Shown here: positions 24,741 to 35,561 of the stretch, in pieces
How the letters are laid out: each line of letters starts with the position of its first letter
Numbering within the stretch: the first letter of the stretch is position 1
Source of the DNA: Solanum dulcamara
Taxonomy: Eukaryota; Streptophyta; Magnoliopsida; Solanales; Solanaceae
Direction: 5' to 3'
Length of the DNA: 64,000 nucleotides
NCBI RefSeq assembly: GCF_947179165.1
Contig: NC_077240.1
Coordinates: 55,493,501-55,557,500 of the forward strand
The notes under the pieces: generated by a model
The model's database searches: none
Told to the model about the DNA's origin: nothing
Seen by the model: the letters and a program-made list of their open reading frames with translations, nothing else
Made by a program: the position numbers and the translations under genes

Positions 24741-26768
24741 TGTCACGACCTGACCTAGGTCCTTCATAACACAACGATTAAAACCCTGAAGGGCTCCAAC
24801 CAAGCCTCTTGTACATATCATAAGCATACATAAGGTAAAAGAAAGAAGGAAACATCATAAAGTATAAACCATGAATAGAAATTTAAGAATGTCACATGAA
24901 AACATAAACTCGAAACATTTATCCAACTAGATGCCTCTACACATGAATATGGACGGGGGCTAAAACATGTTCCTAGCTCACCCTCCATATGAAACATAGC
25001 AAAAGTCTTTGAAAATAATAACAAACTCTATAACTAGTCCCTAATATATGAGGACTCACCACAACCACCGTTGGATAGAAAAGCTTAACTAGCTATGTAG
25101 ATGAGTATGATCTTCAACCTCGACCCCTACATTATGAGACAATGTAGGCAAAAAGTTTGCATTAGTATGTTGGAATGTACTAAGAATGAGGTTGTCACTT
25201 GCAACGTAAATCATGGAACACAATGGTCAAGTAAATCACATGATAAGATGAGGTAAGTAAAGACATGAGAAAATCATATTTACCAAAGCATTTAAAAAGC
25301 ATAATTTAGAATCATAGCATATATAAGATATCATACATATGTGGGATAGAAACCATAACCGACAATAAGACCATGCAAGCTACAACATGGAATCTCGTTG
25401 TCTCCCCATACAAGAACGAAAAAGGGGAATCTACTTTCCAAGGTAGACTCTACCCCGTTAGGCGGGTCATACATACGCTATATGTGTATCCCATAGCTAG
25501 ACCATGAAGGCAACCTACGGTGGCACATAGTTTATGGGATATGAGGCTACTACTATGGCTTTTGGAAGGGCCCCCACTTCAAGTCCACTCGGTGCTAAGT
25601 TAAATCCCATGAAATACATGCATAGCATAGAAATCATAGTTACATATATCATAGTCATGATCATAGGTTTGAAATCATAGAGTAGCTCATTTTCATAACA
25701 GACTTGTAATGTGAGAATTGTCCTTTCATCATTACAATCATATTTGCATAATTCACATCGTTAGGTCTTAGGTTACCACATAGGGTCCTAAGTCACCTCT
25801 TAGGCCTTAGGTCACCACATAGTGCCCTAAGTCACCTTACTTCAAAACTTGCATAAAATCCATACCTTGAACTTAGAGTAGAACTCAATAGCATAATCAA
25901 TTAACTTTGAAAATCATGTAATTGAATTGAAAATATGTATGATCATAAACTTTATATCAGCCCATACATATTTCATAAAGATAATATCCTTTGGAAGTAT
26001 AATTCAAAATTCTCATAATTTAAATCTTGTATCCTAAAAATCAAAATAGGAGAATTAATAGAAAAATTGTTCAATTTAATGCAATAACCATTAATTTTTA
26101 TCAAGATAGGTTCATGATCATACTTTGAATCATAATTCATGCAATAGGAATAGAGATCATAAAACCCATAAAATACCATACTTTAATTTGATAGAAAACT
26201 TGAGAAATTGATTGGGCTTCATAGATGAAAGGATCCATGAATCAATACCCACATACCTTAACTGAGAACACCAAATAATTTGAAAGAACTTGAAAGTTTT
26301 GATGGAGAGCTTGAGGGATTTTACTTGAAGTCTTCAATGGAATCCTTGAGAGTCTTTTGTAGAAAGAGAAATATTTGAGTAGGTGAATTGTAGAAGAATG
26401 AATAGAATTAGAAGTTTAGGTTAATTTATAGAGTTGAATTAGGTCCTAAAAATGTCTAGGTTCATTAGCTAACAATTAGGGAAAATTCTAAAGTGCCTTT
26501 GTTAAAAACTAAATTGAGCCAGAAATCATTGCCAGGTCTGCGATGCAGACTTGTCGCACACCTTACTGGTTTGCGCAGTTCTTAGAGAAATCTATCTTTC
26601 GATCTACGGTTCCTAACAATCCACTGAAACTATTTTTCTATAGGTTTTAACCCCCTAATCGATATTTCAAACTCGTATTTTCCAAAAAGATTAAGGATAA
26701 TGCACAAATGAGCGGCCTAATTCCAAGGCATTCTTAAGCCACTTATGAGCATTTTGAGGGATATTACA
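24741..26768 (-). mobile_element. solo LTR inserted in the RNase H region of element B
   Basis: The minus strand starts TGTAATATCCCTC at 26768 and ends GTCGTGACA at 24741, 2028 bp, with an exact 5-bp target duplication CCTTA. There is no internal region. The host RNase H frame (QHGK / IAYASRQ) continues across it. It is a sister of the solo LTR at 8430-10542, in the same orientation relative to its host. Confidence 0.92.
25126..25148. other. LTR hairpin, copy 4
   Basis: CCTACATT / AATGTAGG, an 8-bp stem with a 7-nt loop, about 385-408 nt from the LTR 3' end. Confidence 0.55.
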
Positions 26769-27690
26769 CCTTACCATATTTCATCAAAACACAACCAAGA
26801 ACAACCCTTGAAGCATCACAATATACAAAAAATCATCATATCCTTCCGATAAGATGAAGATAGGAGCAGTAATGAGGCAATATTTCAACTCTTAAAAACT
26901 CTTTTCCCAAGCTTCCGACCATTGAAACTTCACCTTCTTTTGAGTCAACTTAGTCAAAGGTGAAGAGATCGATGAAAATCCTTTCATAAATCTCCTATAG
27001 TATCCGTCTAGGCCCAAGAAACTTTTAATATCCGTAGGGGAAAACCGTCTAGGCCAATTCTGAACCTCTTTAGTTTTCTTAGGATCAACCATAATTCCTT
27101 CACCAGACACAATGTGACTAAGGAAAGACACCTCCTTTAACCCTAATACACATTTGTTGAACTTGACAAATAATTGCTTGTCCCTTCAAATTTGCAACAC
27201 AATCCTCAAATGATTAGCATGCTCATCTTCATTTTGAGAGTAGACCAATATGCCATTGATAAAAAAAATTACAAATATGTCTAAATATTATTTGAATACC
27301 CTAATCATCAAGTCCATGAATTCCACGTGGGCATTAGTCAAACCAAATGACATAACTAGGAACTCATAATGGTCATACCTTATTTGAAATGCCATTTTGG
27401 GAACATCACTCTCTCGTGGTAACCAAAATAAAGATCAATCTTAGAGAAGTAACTTTACCTTTGCAATTGGTCAAACAAATCATCTATCCTCGGAATTGGG
27501 TATTTATTCTTGATGGTTACTTTGTTCAATTGCTGGTAGTCAATGCACATACATAGAGAGCCATCCTTCTTTTTAACGAACAATACGGAAGCACCCTATG
27601 GGGATATACTTGCTATAATAAAACCCTTGTCTAACAAGTCTTTCAATTATTCCATTAACTCATTTAATTCTGTCGGGGCCATTTGGATAA
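26769..27690 (-). pseudogene. element B reverse transcriptase and RNase H start
   Basis: Continues the minus-strand polyprotein beyond the solo LTR. Clear pieces are SFLGLDGYYRRFMKGFSSIS (26892-27131), the [22 protein letters not shown] block near 27490-27540, and a [18 protein letters not shown] block near 27560-27600. Frameshifts break the palm domain near 27240-27420. Confidence 0.8.
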
Positions 27691-28150
27691 GAGGAATAGA
27701 AATGGATTGAGTACCCGAAAGAAGGTCTATACCAAAATCAATCTCCCTTTCGTGAGGGACACCGGTAGATCATCAAAAAACATATACAAAAAATCATTTA
27801 CAATAGGGAAAGACTCTAGAGTAGGGGCTTCAGAATTTTTCATCCCTAAAATAGACTCTTTTAGCCACAACCGACTCACCTACGGGAGTATAAATAGAAA
27901 AAGACTCTAACAACGTTTTAGAACTAACATCAAACCTCATGGACACATAAGGGGAAACAAAAGATAAATTTTCATCCTGTTCAAGTAAGGTATAAACATC
28001 ATAGTAAAAGATCCATAACATACTGGTAACAACAGCGGGGGTCTCCTCCACCTCTTGCCTATCATGAAGTGCATAAAACTGATTGTTACGTTGACCACCT
28101 TGAGAAATTTGTCCTCCATGAGAAACTTGACCTTGAGGATGACCATCTTT
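27691..28150 (-). pseudogene. element B protease region
   Basis: The minus-strand reading contains FSIYTPVGESVVAKRVYF (about 27850-27905), the same protease motif as in element A, preceded by SPYVSMRFDVSSKTLLES. The downstream half of the domain (the FDVILGMDWL part) is missing: the frame jumps to the protease-RT linker. Confidence 0.65.
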
Positions 28151-29136
28151 AACCTTGCATTCCTTAGCATGATGACCTGTCTTACCACACCATAGCACAC
28201 ATTCAAACCCACTAAACACTCACCTTTGTGGTTGTTACCACACTTCTTGCATATGGGGTCACTTGGCCAATAGGAGCACCTTTTTAGGGATTAGGATTGG
28301 GCACCCTATCTTTGTCAAACCTTGGAGTATTGGGCATTTGAAGATCCTTGGACGGAGTACTTTTGGCGAAGTGGACTCCCTTGGCCTCTTGGACTCCCTA
28401 TTTTTCTCCTTGAACTTCTCAGTCTCTATTTTCTCCGCATAGGTCATAAGTCTAGAGATGTCCATCTCCCGAATCAACATAGTCGTCTTGCACTCCTTTG
28501 ATACCATATATGGCATACCCGATAAGAACTTGCTCATACGAGCTCTAGAGTCGGCAATCATGAATGTAGAATATTTTGACAACTGAGTAAACTTGAGGGC
28601 ATACTCTCTCACACTCATACCCTCTTGCTTAAGATTGATGAACTTTTGTACTTTAGCCTCCCTCAACTCCAATGGGTAAAAGCGATCAAGAAACACCACT
28701 TTAGACTCATTCCAAGTCATAGGTTCTGCCTCTCTAGGACTCTCACTTTTCCATTGGTCAAACCAAATATGAGAAACACCCTTTAATTAATACATGGCCA
28801 ACTCTACCCTTTCAATCAGGCTAACCCCATGATGTCCACAATCTTGTGAATACTATCAACAAACTCTTGTAGATCCTCTTCCATTTTAGAACCCCAAAAC
28901 ACCGAAGGATTCATCCTCGTAAAATAACAAACTCTTGTTTCCATCATACCCACACTTGGGTTCATGGGAGAAACTACTCCATGGTTGACTTGGGTCGTAA
29001 TGGCTTGAACAAGTAGTTGAAAGGTCACTCGAAACTCGAAATTAGAGACTTGATCATTCAAAGGATCATTCGGAGTTTATTTCTCCTCTTCAACCACATT
29101 TCTTCTAGCAGGGTATCTTTGCGGAGGAATTTTCAT
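28151..29136 (-). pseudogene. element B gag
   Basis: Start codon at 29136 (MKIPPQRYPARRNVVEEE, then a stop). The capsid includes NDPLNDQVSNFEFRVTFQLL and FLDRFYPLELREAKVQKF, then MSVREYALKFTQLSKYSTFM and KECKTTMLIREMDISRLMTY. The zinc knuckle is near 28190-28150 (WCGKTGHHAKEC), with the first Cys displaced by a one-base deletion. The layout matches E1 gag, so E1 and B are related families. Confidence 0.8.
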
Positions 29137-29321
29137 AAAATCTTAAAGAACGAGCGTTAGAGGGAAAGACTTAACCACTCTACCGCATGACATACATCAT
29201 CAAATAAGTGAGACTTTCCTAAGACATTTTGTAGCCTCCTATTTATAGATATGGAAAGCTTCAGACCAATGAACAAGACTCTACTTAACGCGATATGTTA
29301 GACTCCCTAGGACTTTTCTAA

Positions 29322-29343
29322 ACCTTGTGCTCTGATACCAAGT
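29322..29343 (-). other. primer-binding site of element B
   Basis: The minus strand reads TTGGTATCAGAGCACAAGG, the least changed Met-tRNA type primer site in the window, next to the LTR end at 29345. Confidence 0.85.
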
Positions 29344-29344
29344 T

Positions 29345-31576
29345 TATCACAACCCAAACTAGGGCCAATCCGTGACATGGCAATCAAAATATGAGGGATC
29401 CTAATCAAGCCATCTTAGCATACATCACATACATACGGTAAAGAAACATGTTAAAATAATAGGAAATAAGAACTCAAGGAGATGGGTCTAAGGGATAAAA
29501 AAACTCAATAAAGGACCAACTGGACTACATCACATAGCGTCTAAACATGCCTCTAGTCTAGTCTTTGATAGGAGATTAGTACAAGATCCTAGCTCATTCG
29601 AAACAATATAAGTAAATTAAACAATGAGAAAGGAAAGTCTTGTCCTCGATAATATGAGGACTCACCAACTTCTTGGAGAAAACTAAGAACTCTATCCACG
29701 AATTGGATGATCGGCATCTGCCTCTATATTATGAGATAATTTAGGCAAAATATGTGTTAGTACATAGAAGGTACTAAGTATGTGAGATATGCATGAACAA
29801 GTAACGGAACATGAACAATATGTCATAAGATGCATGACCAATCATAATGAACAAGAGTAAGGCTTAAAACATTTGAAAAGATATGAAACTAATGTCAATG
29901 CATATCATAAAACTCATAACTGGATATTTAACTTGTGTGGCATAAGACCTTTAACTGGCATCTTAAGATCATGCAAGCTATAACATGAAATTCGATGGAA
30001 CCCTCATCGAGAAGGGAGATTCTACCTTGTTAGGGCATACTCCATCATGGTACTCAACTCAACTCAATTGTTCTATATGTGGATCCACTACCTAATCCAT
30101 CAAGATAATCCTATGCGGGCAACTTAGTTTGGGACTTTAGGTTGCTACTAGGATTCCTTTAGGTAACTAATTGCGTTAATGTACGAAAACCCACTGAGAA
30201 GCCCTCTTGATGCTTAGTTAATATCCCAACGAAAACTCATAAAATATGATCATAAAATAATAGGAAAAGATAATAACTACCTACCAATCAATTATTATAA
30301 AATGTATTTGGAATAGCTCATTAAATTTAGTGATTCATAAGAATCCATAACATGGTGAGAATTGTCCTTATCACCATCTTTAGACATGATTGTGTGAGAA
30401 TAATATTTATCACACCATAATAACTATATTTGATCATAATTGATCATCATCATACCTTTTATCATTAAATCATAATCTTAACTTCATTCATGAAAACTTG
30501 TCTTGAAAATATTAAACTCATAATCAACTCATGAAAATCATCTTTCAATTCTTAAAATAATATTTGACGTAGATTTGTGCAAGGGAATTTATAATTCAAT
30601 TTAAAATCATATAATTCATATGCATACATGCTTAGAATAATCACTGATAATAATTTAAAATGAAACTAAATTAGTCCAATGCAATTCATCAAAATTAGGG
30701 TTCATAATCAATTGAAATTAAAGAAAATCGTGAGAAAGCTTTGGGACTCCATGGGTGAAAGGGACCCATGGATGAATCCTCACATACCTTGATTGAAATC
30801 ACTCAAAATTGAAGAAGAAACCTTGGTGAAATCTAGAACCCTAGCTTGAAACTTAGAGAGGAATCCTTGAAAGAAATTTAGTTCTTGCATTGGAGAATTT
30901 GTAAGAGTGATTTAGAATGAGGAAAATTTTAAAGAATTGGGTAGATATAGGCTTGAAATTATTCCTAATTGTGTCTAGTCTCATTGAATCAAATGTGGGA
31001 AATGACACAAATACCTTTTATTAAATCTCGGATTTTGGACCTATGATTCATCTTTATGATTCGTACTCATGTCTATGATTTGCATACTTGAGTCTCAGTG
31101 CAGTTCTGAGAAAAGGTCCTAAAAATTATGCCTCTAATGTTGAGTCTACGAGTCATGATTATGACTCATCGTTAAGATTATGAGTCGTCAATAAGGCATG
31201 TCATGTGGGTCTGTGAAGACCATAACTTTTGGGGTCTCTAATCTTCATCTACGAGTTGTGTCTATGACTTTTCTAAAGGACTACTAGTTGTAAATAGGAC
31301 TTGTCATGCAGGGTTATGAAAACCTACATAAGAAAGGTCTCTAACGTTTTGAAATTAGTCTCCTTATGACTCATCAAAAGGATGATGACTCATCCTCTTG
31401 AGTCATAAGACTCCTCCTGGACTTGGTTCTAAACAAGCTATGAGGTTATTCTACGACTTACTCTTATGAGTCATAGAAAGCTCTACGAGTTGTAGAGTGA
31501 CTTGTAAACATGAGACCAATCCAAAATTTTAAGAATCTCTCCTTCGTTCTAACTTTCTGACTTTCGAGGTCTTACA
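29345..31576 (-). repeat. 5' LTR of element B
   Basis: The minus strand begins TGTAAGACCTCGAAAGTCAG at 31576 and ends ...GTTGTGATA at 29345 (expected GTGACA, decayed). Its first 500 bp (31030-31510) are full of ACGACTC/GAGTCGT/ATGACTC words. At 31577 the sequence reverts to plus-strand E1 LTR. Confidence 0.85.
29723..29745. other. LTR hairpin, copy 5 (one mismatch)
   Basis: TCTATATTAT / ATAATTTAGG with loop GAG. The stem is kept except for one T-T mismatch and one end wobble. Confidence 0.45.
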
Positions 31577-32137
31577 TCCTTCTTAGGACTACTTATGATT
31601 TTACTACTTTTATCATGCTATTTGGAATGGTCATATGTATATCATAGTTTTGTTATACATTTCATTGCCTATATACTTAGTACATTCAAACATACTAACA
31701 CAGATGAACAATGTCGAGACGGGCACTCCATCCCCTTCTCGTGGCTAGTTGGCGATCTATTAAAGATTTTATGGTGAGTCCTCATTTTTTTAGGGCAAAC
31801 CAAGTTTATCCTTCTTCTTTTGTCACTCTTATACTATGTTGGTACATTGAGACTATTTTATCTTATGTCATTTTCTTTCCTTTGAGGGTGAGCAAGAAAC
31901 ATGTCCTAGTCCCCGCCTATCTAGTCTTATAGATACATGTTGGATATATGTGTATGTATTCTATGTCATCTTACTTCACTCTAGTTATGATATGTGTCTT
32001 TGACTTTTAAGGAGTTTCCACTTATTGTTAACTTATGTATGCTTATGTATGCTTATGATATGCTAAGAGGCTTGGTTGAGATTTCTTCGGGAATCCTAAT
32101 CACCGTGCACATCTAGGCCATAGTTTGAGCCATGATA
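31577..32137 (+). repeat. E1 3' LTR, right part
   Basis: 'tccttcttaggactacttatgatt' matches 20056 onward in the E1 5' LTR and runs to the LTR end at 32137 (GAGCCATGATA). It is followed by GTAGG, the second copy of the E1 target duplication. Confidence 0.85.
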
Positions 32138-32879
32138 GTAGGAGAGTATATGGTTCATAGGTCACCATTCGTAGGCCACCCCAAAACTTAGAGAAAATCT
32201 AAGTTTCTTCAACCCATCCCATGAGTAGCTTCTACAGCCTATAGGAGTTCCTACCTATCATAGGGAGACTTATAGATGGGGGATCAGAGACCCCTAAATT
32301 TTGATGTGTAGGACTTTTACTAGAATAATAAGGATGGTCTGTGACAGTCCTATGACCCATAGAAAGTGGTCTCTAGGTTAATCTTCAGAAATAAGGCCAA
32401 GTGCCTAGGTTCTTACGCGTGGAGTTTCTATGAACCATGTATAGGACTACAACCCATCCAAGGGTGGTCGTAGGCCCCTTAGACAATTTCTAGTAAGTCA
32501 TTATTTAGAACCCAGGTCCTATGAGGAGGACCTATGGTCTGTAAGAGCTCATACGGTCCATATAAAGAGGCCAGTAAATGGTCTAGTCTGTTCTACTAAA
32601 CCCAAGCAATTTTGCGACTAAATTTAGCACCTTAGCAGTACCCAATGTATATTTCCTCTCATTAACACTTAGATATTCTGAGAGCACGTATTGGAGAGAA
32701 GGAGAAGAGCTAGGATTCAAGAGTTCCAAGCAAACTTTGATTTTCAGTTAGTTCATCTTCGTTCCAGGTATGTAAGAAGATCATAACATTGTACTAAGTT
32801 CATCTTTATGCCTTACCTTTCTACGCAGCCAAGTTTAGTTTCAGTTTTGAGTTTTAATTCCAATAATGTGGACTCTTGA
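32138..32879 (+). repeat. right part of the LTR interrupted by E1
   Basis: Continues the LTR that began at 18356. It includes the 'attaacacttag...gagagaaggagaagagctagg' stretch near 32660 and 'gttccaggtatgtaag' at 32761, both mirrored in the LTR at 1601 (2260-2370). It is interrupted again at 32880 by a minus-strand LTR end. Confidence 0.65.
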
Positions 32880-32994
32880 TGTCAAGACCCAAAGTAGGGC
32901 CTAGATGTGACACGTCGATTTAGATTCCTGAAGAAATCTCAACCAAGCCTCTTAGAATATCATAAGCATACATAAGGTAACAAGTAAGCAAAAA
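32880..32994 (-). repeat. end of a minus-strand LTR, interrupted
   Basis: Plus-strand TGTCAAGACCCAAAGTAGGGCC... and 'accaagcctcttagaatatcataagcatacataagg' are the reverse complement of an LTR 3' end, like 8430 and 24741. It is cut at 32994 by the LTR of the next element and may continue at 37740. Confidence 0.65.
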
Positions 32995-33491
32995 TATAAC
33001 GACCCATTAGGTCATTTTGAGAACTAGAGCTTTTTATTTCATACAAGACTCATCCCGTAAAATTTTAATGGGTATTTTGTACTATATGATTACTATGGTT
33101 ATTTAATTAAGGGGTGAATTTAGATAAATTATTTAATTAGTGGGCTAAATTTATAATTTATTTTGTATCTTATTCCACTTGGCCATATATATTAAAAATA
33201 AGTTAGTGAATTTGTCATTTTTAGTTCATATTATTTTTAAAAAAGAAAAAAAGGTTAACCTTCGAAAAGGAGTTCCTAGATATGGCATAACCAAAGCGGC
33301 ACCGAAAGAACGAGAAGGTACCAAACTTCTTTTCAACTGAACAATGCATTACGTATTGGGAAATCATGTCATTATTAAAGCTTCGATGAATTTAAAGGAA
33401 ATTCGAATTGAAATTCCAAGTGTTGCAATATGAATTCAATTTGTTGTGACAATTTTGTTAGTTAATTGTTAAGTAATGATGCCAACGATTG
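32995..33491 (+). repeat. truncated 5' LTR of element D1
   Basis: TATAACGACCCATTAGGTC matches the D1 3' LTR at 35562. It runs 497 bp, then stops at 'gccaacgattg' and passes directly into RT-RNase H coding sequence. The rest of the LTR, gag, protease and most of RT are missing. Confidence 0.8.
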
Positions 33492-35490
33492 AGGTAAGAA
33501 ACTTTGTTGGTTTGGCTAGATACTACCGCCGGTTCATTAAGGGATTTGCTTCCATTGCTTTTCAACTGACCAATCTTACCAAGTAGAATGTTCCATTTAT
33601 ATGGTTGGACAAGTGTGAAGAGTTTTCTGAAACTCAATACCTTATTAACTACTGCATCGATTCTTGCCTTACCAGTAGAAGGTAAGAATTTTATTATTTA
33701 TTATGATGCATCATATTCTGGTTTAGGCGCAGTGCTAATTTAGAAGAATAATTTAATTCCCTATGCTTCAAGGCAATTGATGGTGCATGAACGTAATTAC
33801 TCCACTTATGATTTAGAGTTGACTACGGTTGTATTTGTATTGAAATAGCGGAAACATTATCTATATGGTGTAAAGTGTGAAGTGTATACAAATCATCGCA
33901 GTTTACATCATGTGTTCACTTAGAGAGACTTGAATTTGAGGAAGAGGAGGTGGATGGAATTACTAAAGGAATTTGCAAATTTTCAGATGTCCATTGGCTA
34001 GAGAGGTTCAAACTCTAGCTAATGACTTTATGAGGCTAGAAGTAACTAAGAAAAGAGGATTCTTGGCTTGTGTGGAGGCAAGATCTTCTTTGTTTACAAG
34101 ATTAAAGGAAAGAAGTTTGATGACGAGAAGTTGAGTCGGATTCATAATATGGTCTTGTAGGGAGAGTCCAAAGAGGTTGTGATCGATGAGAAAGGCGTCT
34201 TGAGGATTTGATAATTTGATTTAGACTATTCTAGCAGATGCTCACAGTTTGAGGTACTCTATACATCCTGGTGCAACCAAGATGTATCGCGATCTGAGAC
34301 AGCATTAGTGGTGGAGTAGGATGAAGTATGACATTGTTGATTTTATTGCCCATTGTTCAAATTGTCAACTAGTAAAATATGAGCATGAAAGGCCTAGAGG
34401 GACACTACAAAGAATCCTCATTCATGTATGGAAGTGGAAAAGGATTGCAATGGAATTTGTAGTTGGTATTCTAAAGACATTCGACAAGTTTGATTCGATA
34501 TGGGTGATTGTTGATAGATTAACTAAGTCGGGTCACTTTATTCTAGTTAAGGTGACTTATGATGCAAAGAAGATAAAGAAACTCTATATCCGCGAGATTG
34601 TTCGATTACATGGAGTTCTGATTTCTATCATATCAAATAGAGGTACGTAATTTACATCTAACTTTTAGAGGACCTTGTATGCTGAGTTAAGTACTAGATT
34701 GGATCTTGGTATTGCATTTCATCCTCAGACAGATGGGTAGTCTGAGAGTACAATTCAAGTGCTAGAGGATATGCTTCGTAGATGCATGATATATTTTGGT
34801 GGTCATTGGGATCTCTTCCTACCCTTGGAAGAGTTTTCGTACAATAATAGCCATCGCTCAATTATTGATATGGCTCTATTTGAGGCATTATATAGGAGGA
34901 GATGTAAGGTCTCTTATTGGTTGGTTTGATGATTTTGAGGTGAGACCTTGGGCAACTGATATTTTGAAGGAATCATTAGAGAAGCTGAAATTCATTAAGG
35001 AGAAGCTTCTAGTAGCTCAGAGCAGGCAGAAGGAGTATGCAGACCAAAATGTCAGGGACATGTAGTTTATGGAGGGAGAGAAAGTGTTGTTGAAGGTTTC
35101 AACCATGAAGGGTGTGGTGAGATTCGGTAAGCGAGGTAAGCTTAGTCCAAGGTAATTAGGCCGTTTAATGTTCTTAAGCATGTTGTAAAAGTGGCCTATG
35201 AATTGGGTTTACCTCCAAGTTTATTCGAAGTGCACTAGTGTTTTATGTGTCTATGCTAAAGAAATATCATAGTTATGGAAACTATATTATTCGCTGGGAT
35301 TCAGTCTTGCTTGATGAAAATTTGTCTCATGAGGAGGAGCCTGTAGCTATTCTTGATAGAGAGGTCCGCAAGTTGAGGTAAAGGTAGATTGTATCTGTGA
35401 AGGTTCAATGGAAGAATCGTCCAGTTGATGAGTCCATTTAGGAGACTGAGGCGGATATATGTGGAAGATATCCATATCTGTTTGTTGAGT
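33492..35490 (+). pseudogene. element D1 pol remnant: RT end, RNase H, integrase, chromodomain-like tail
   Basis: Starts inside RT ([21 protein letters not shown]). RNase H follows in broken frames (33650-33990), with about 100 bp missing relative to D2 near 33985. The integrase zinc domain (CSNCQLVKYEHERPRG) and core (34321-34650) are readable, including SIWVIVDRLTKSGHF. The second catalytic Asp position reads SNRG. Then come HPQTDG and the Glu-bearing region (34715-34780) and a chromodomain-like tail to about 35490. Many frameshifts and stops. Confidence 0.8.
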
Positions 35491-35561
35491 TAGGTACCAT
35501 TTTCTACCCTTGCTCTTCTTTTGACCGTTCGAGGATGAACGGCGGGTAAATTGGTATTTGT

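Noticed and set aside
31595..31932. Two plus-strand frames of 60-73 codons
   Set aside because: They lie within the right part of the E1 3' LTR and have counterparts at 20026-20545 in the 5' LTR; LTR sequence, not genes.
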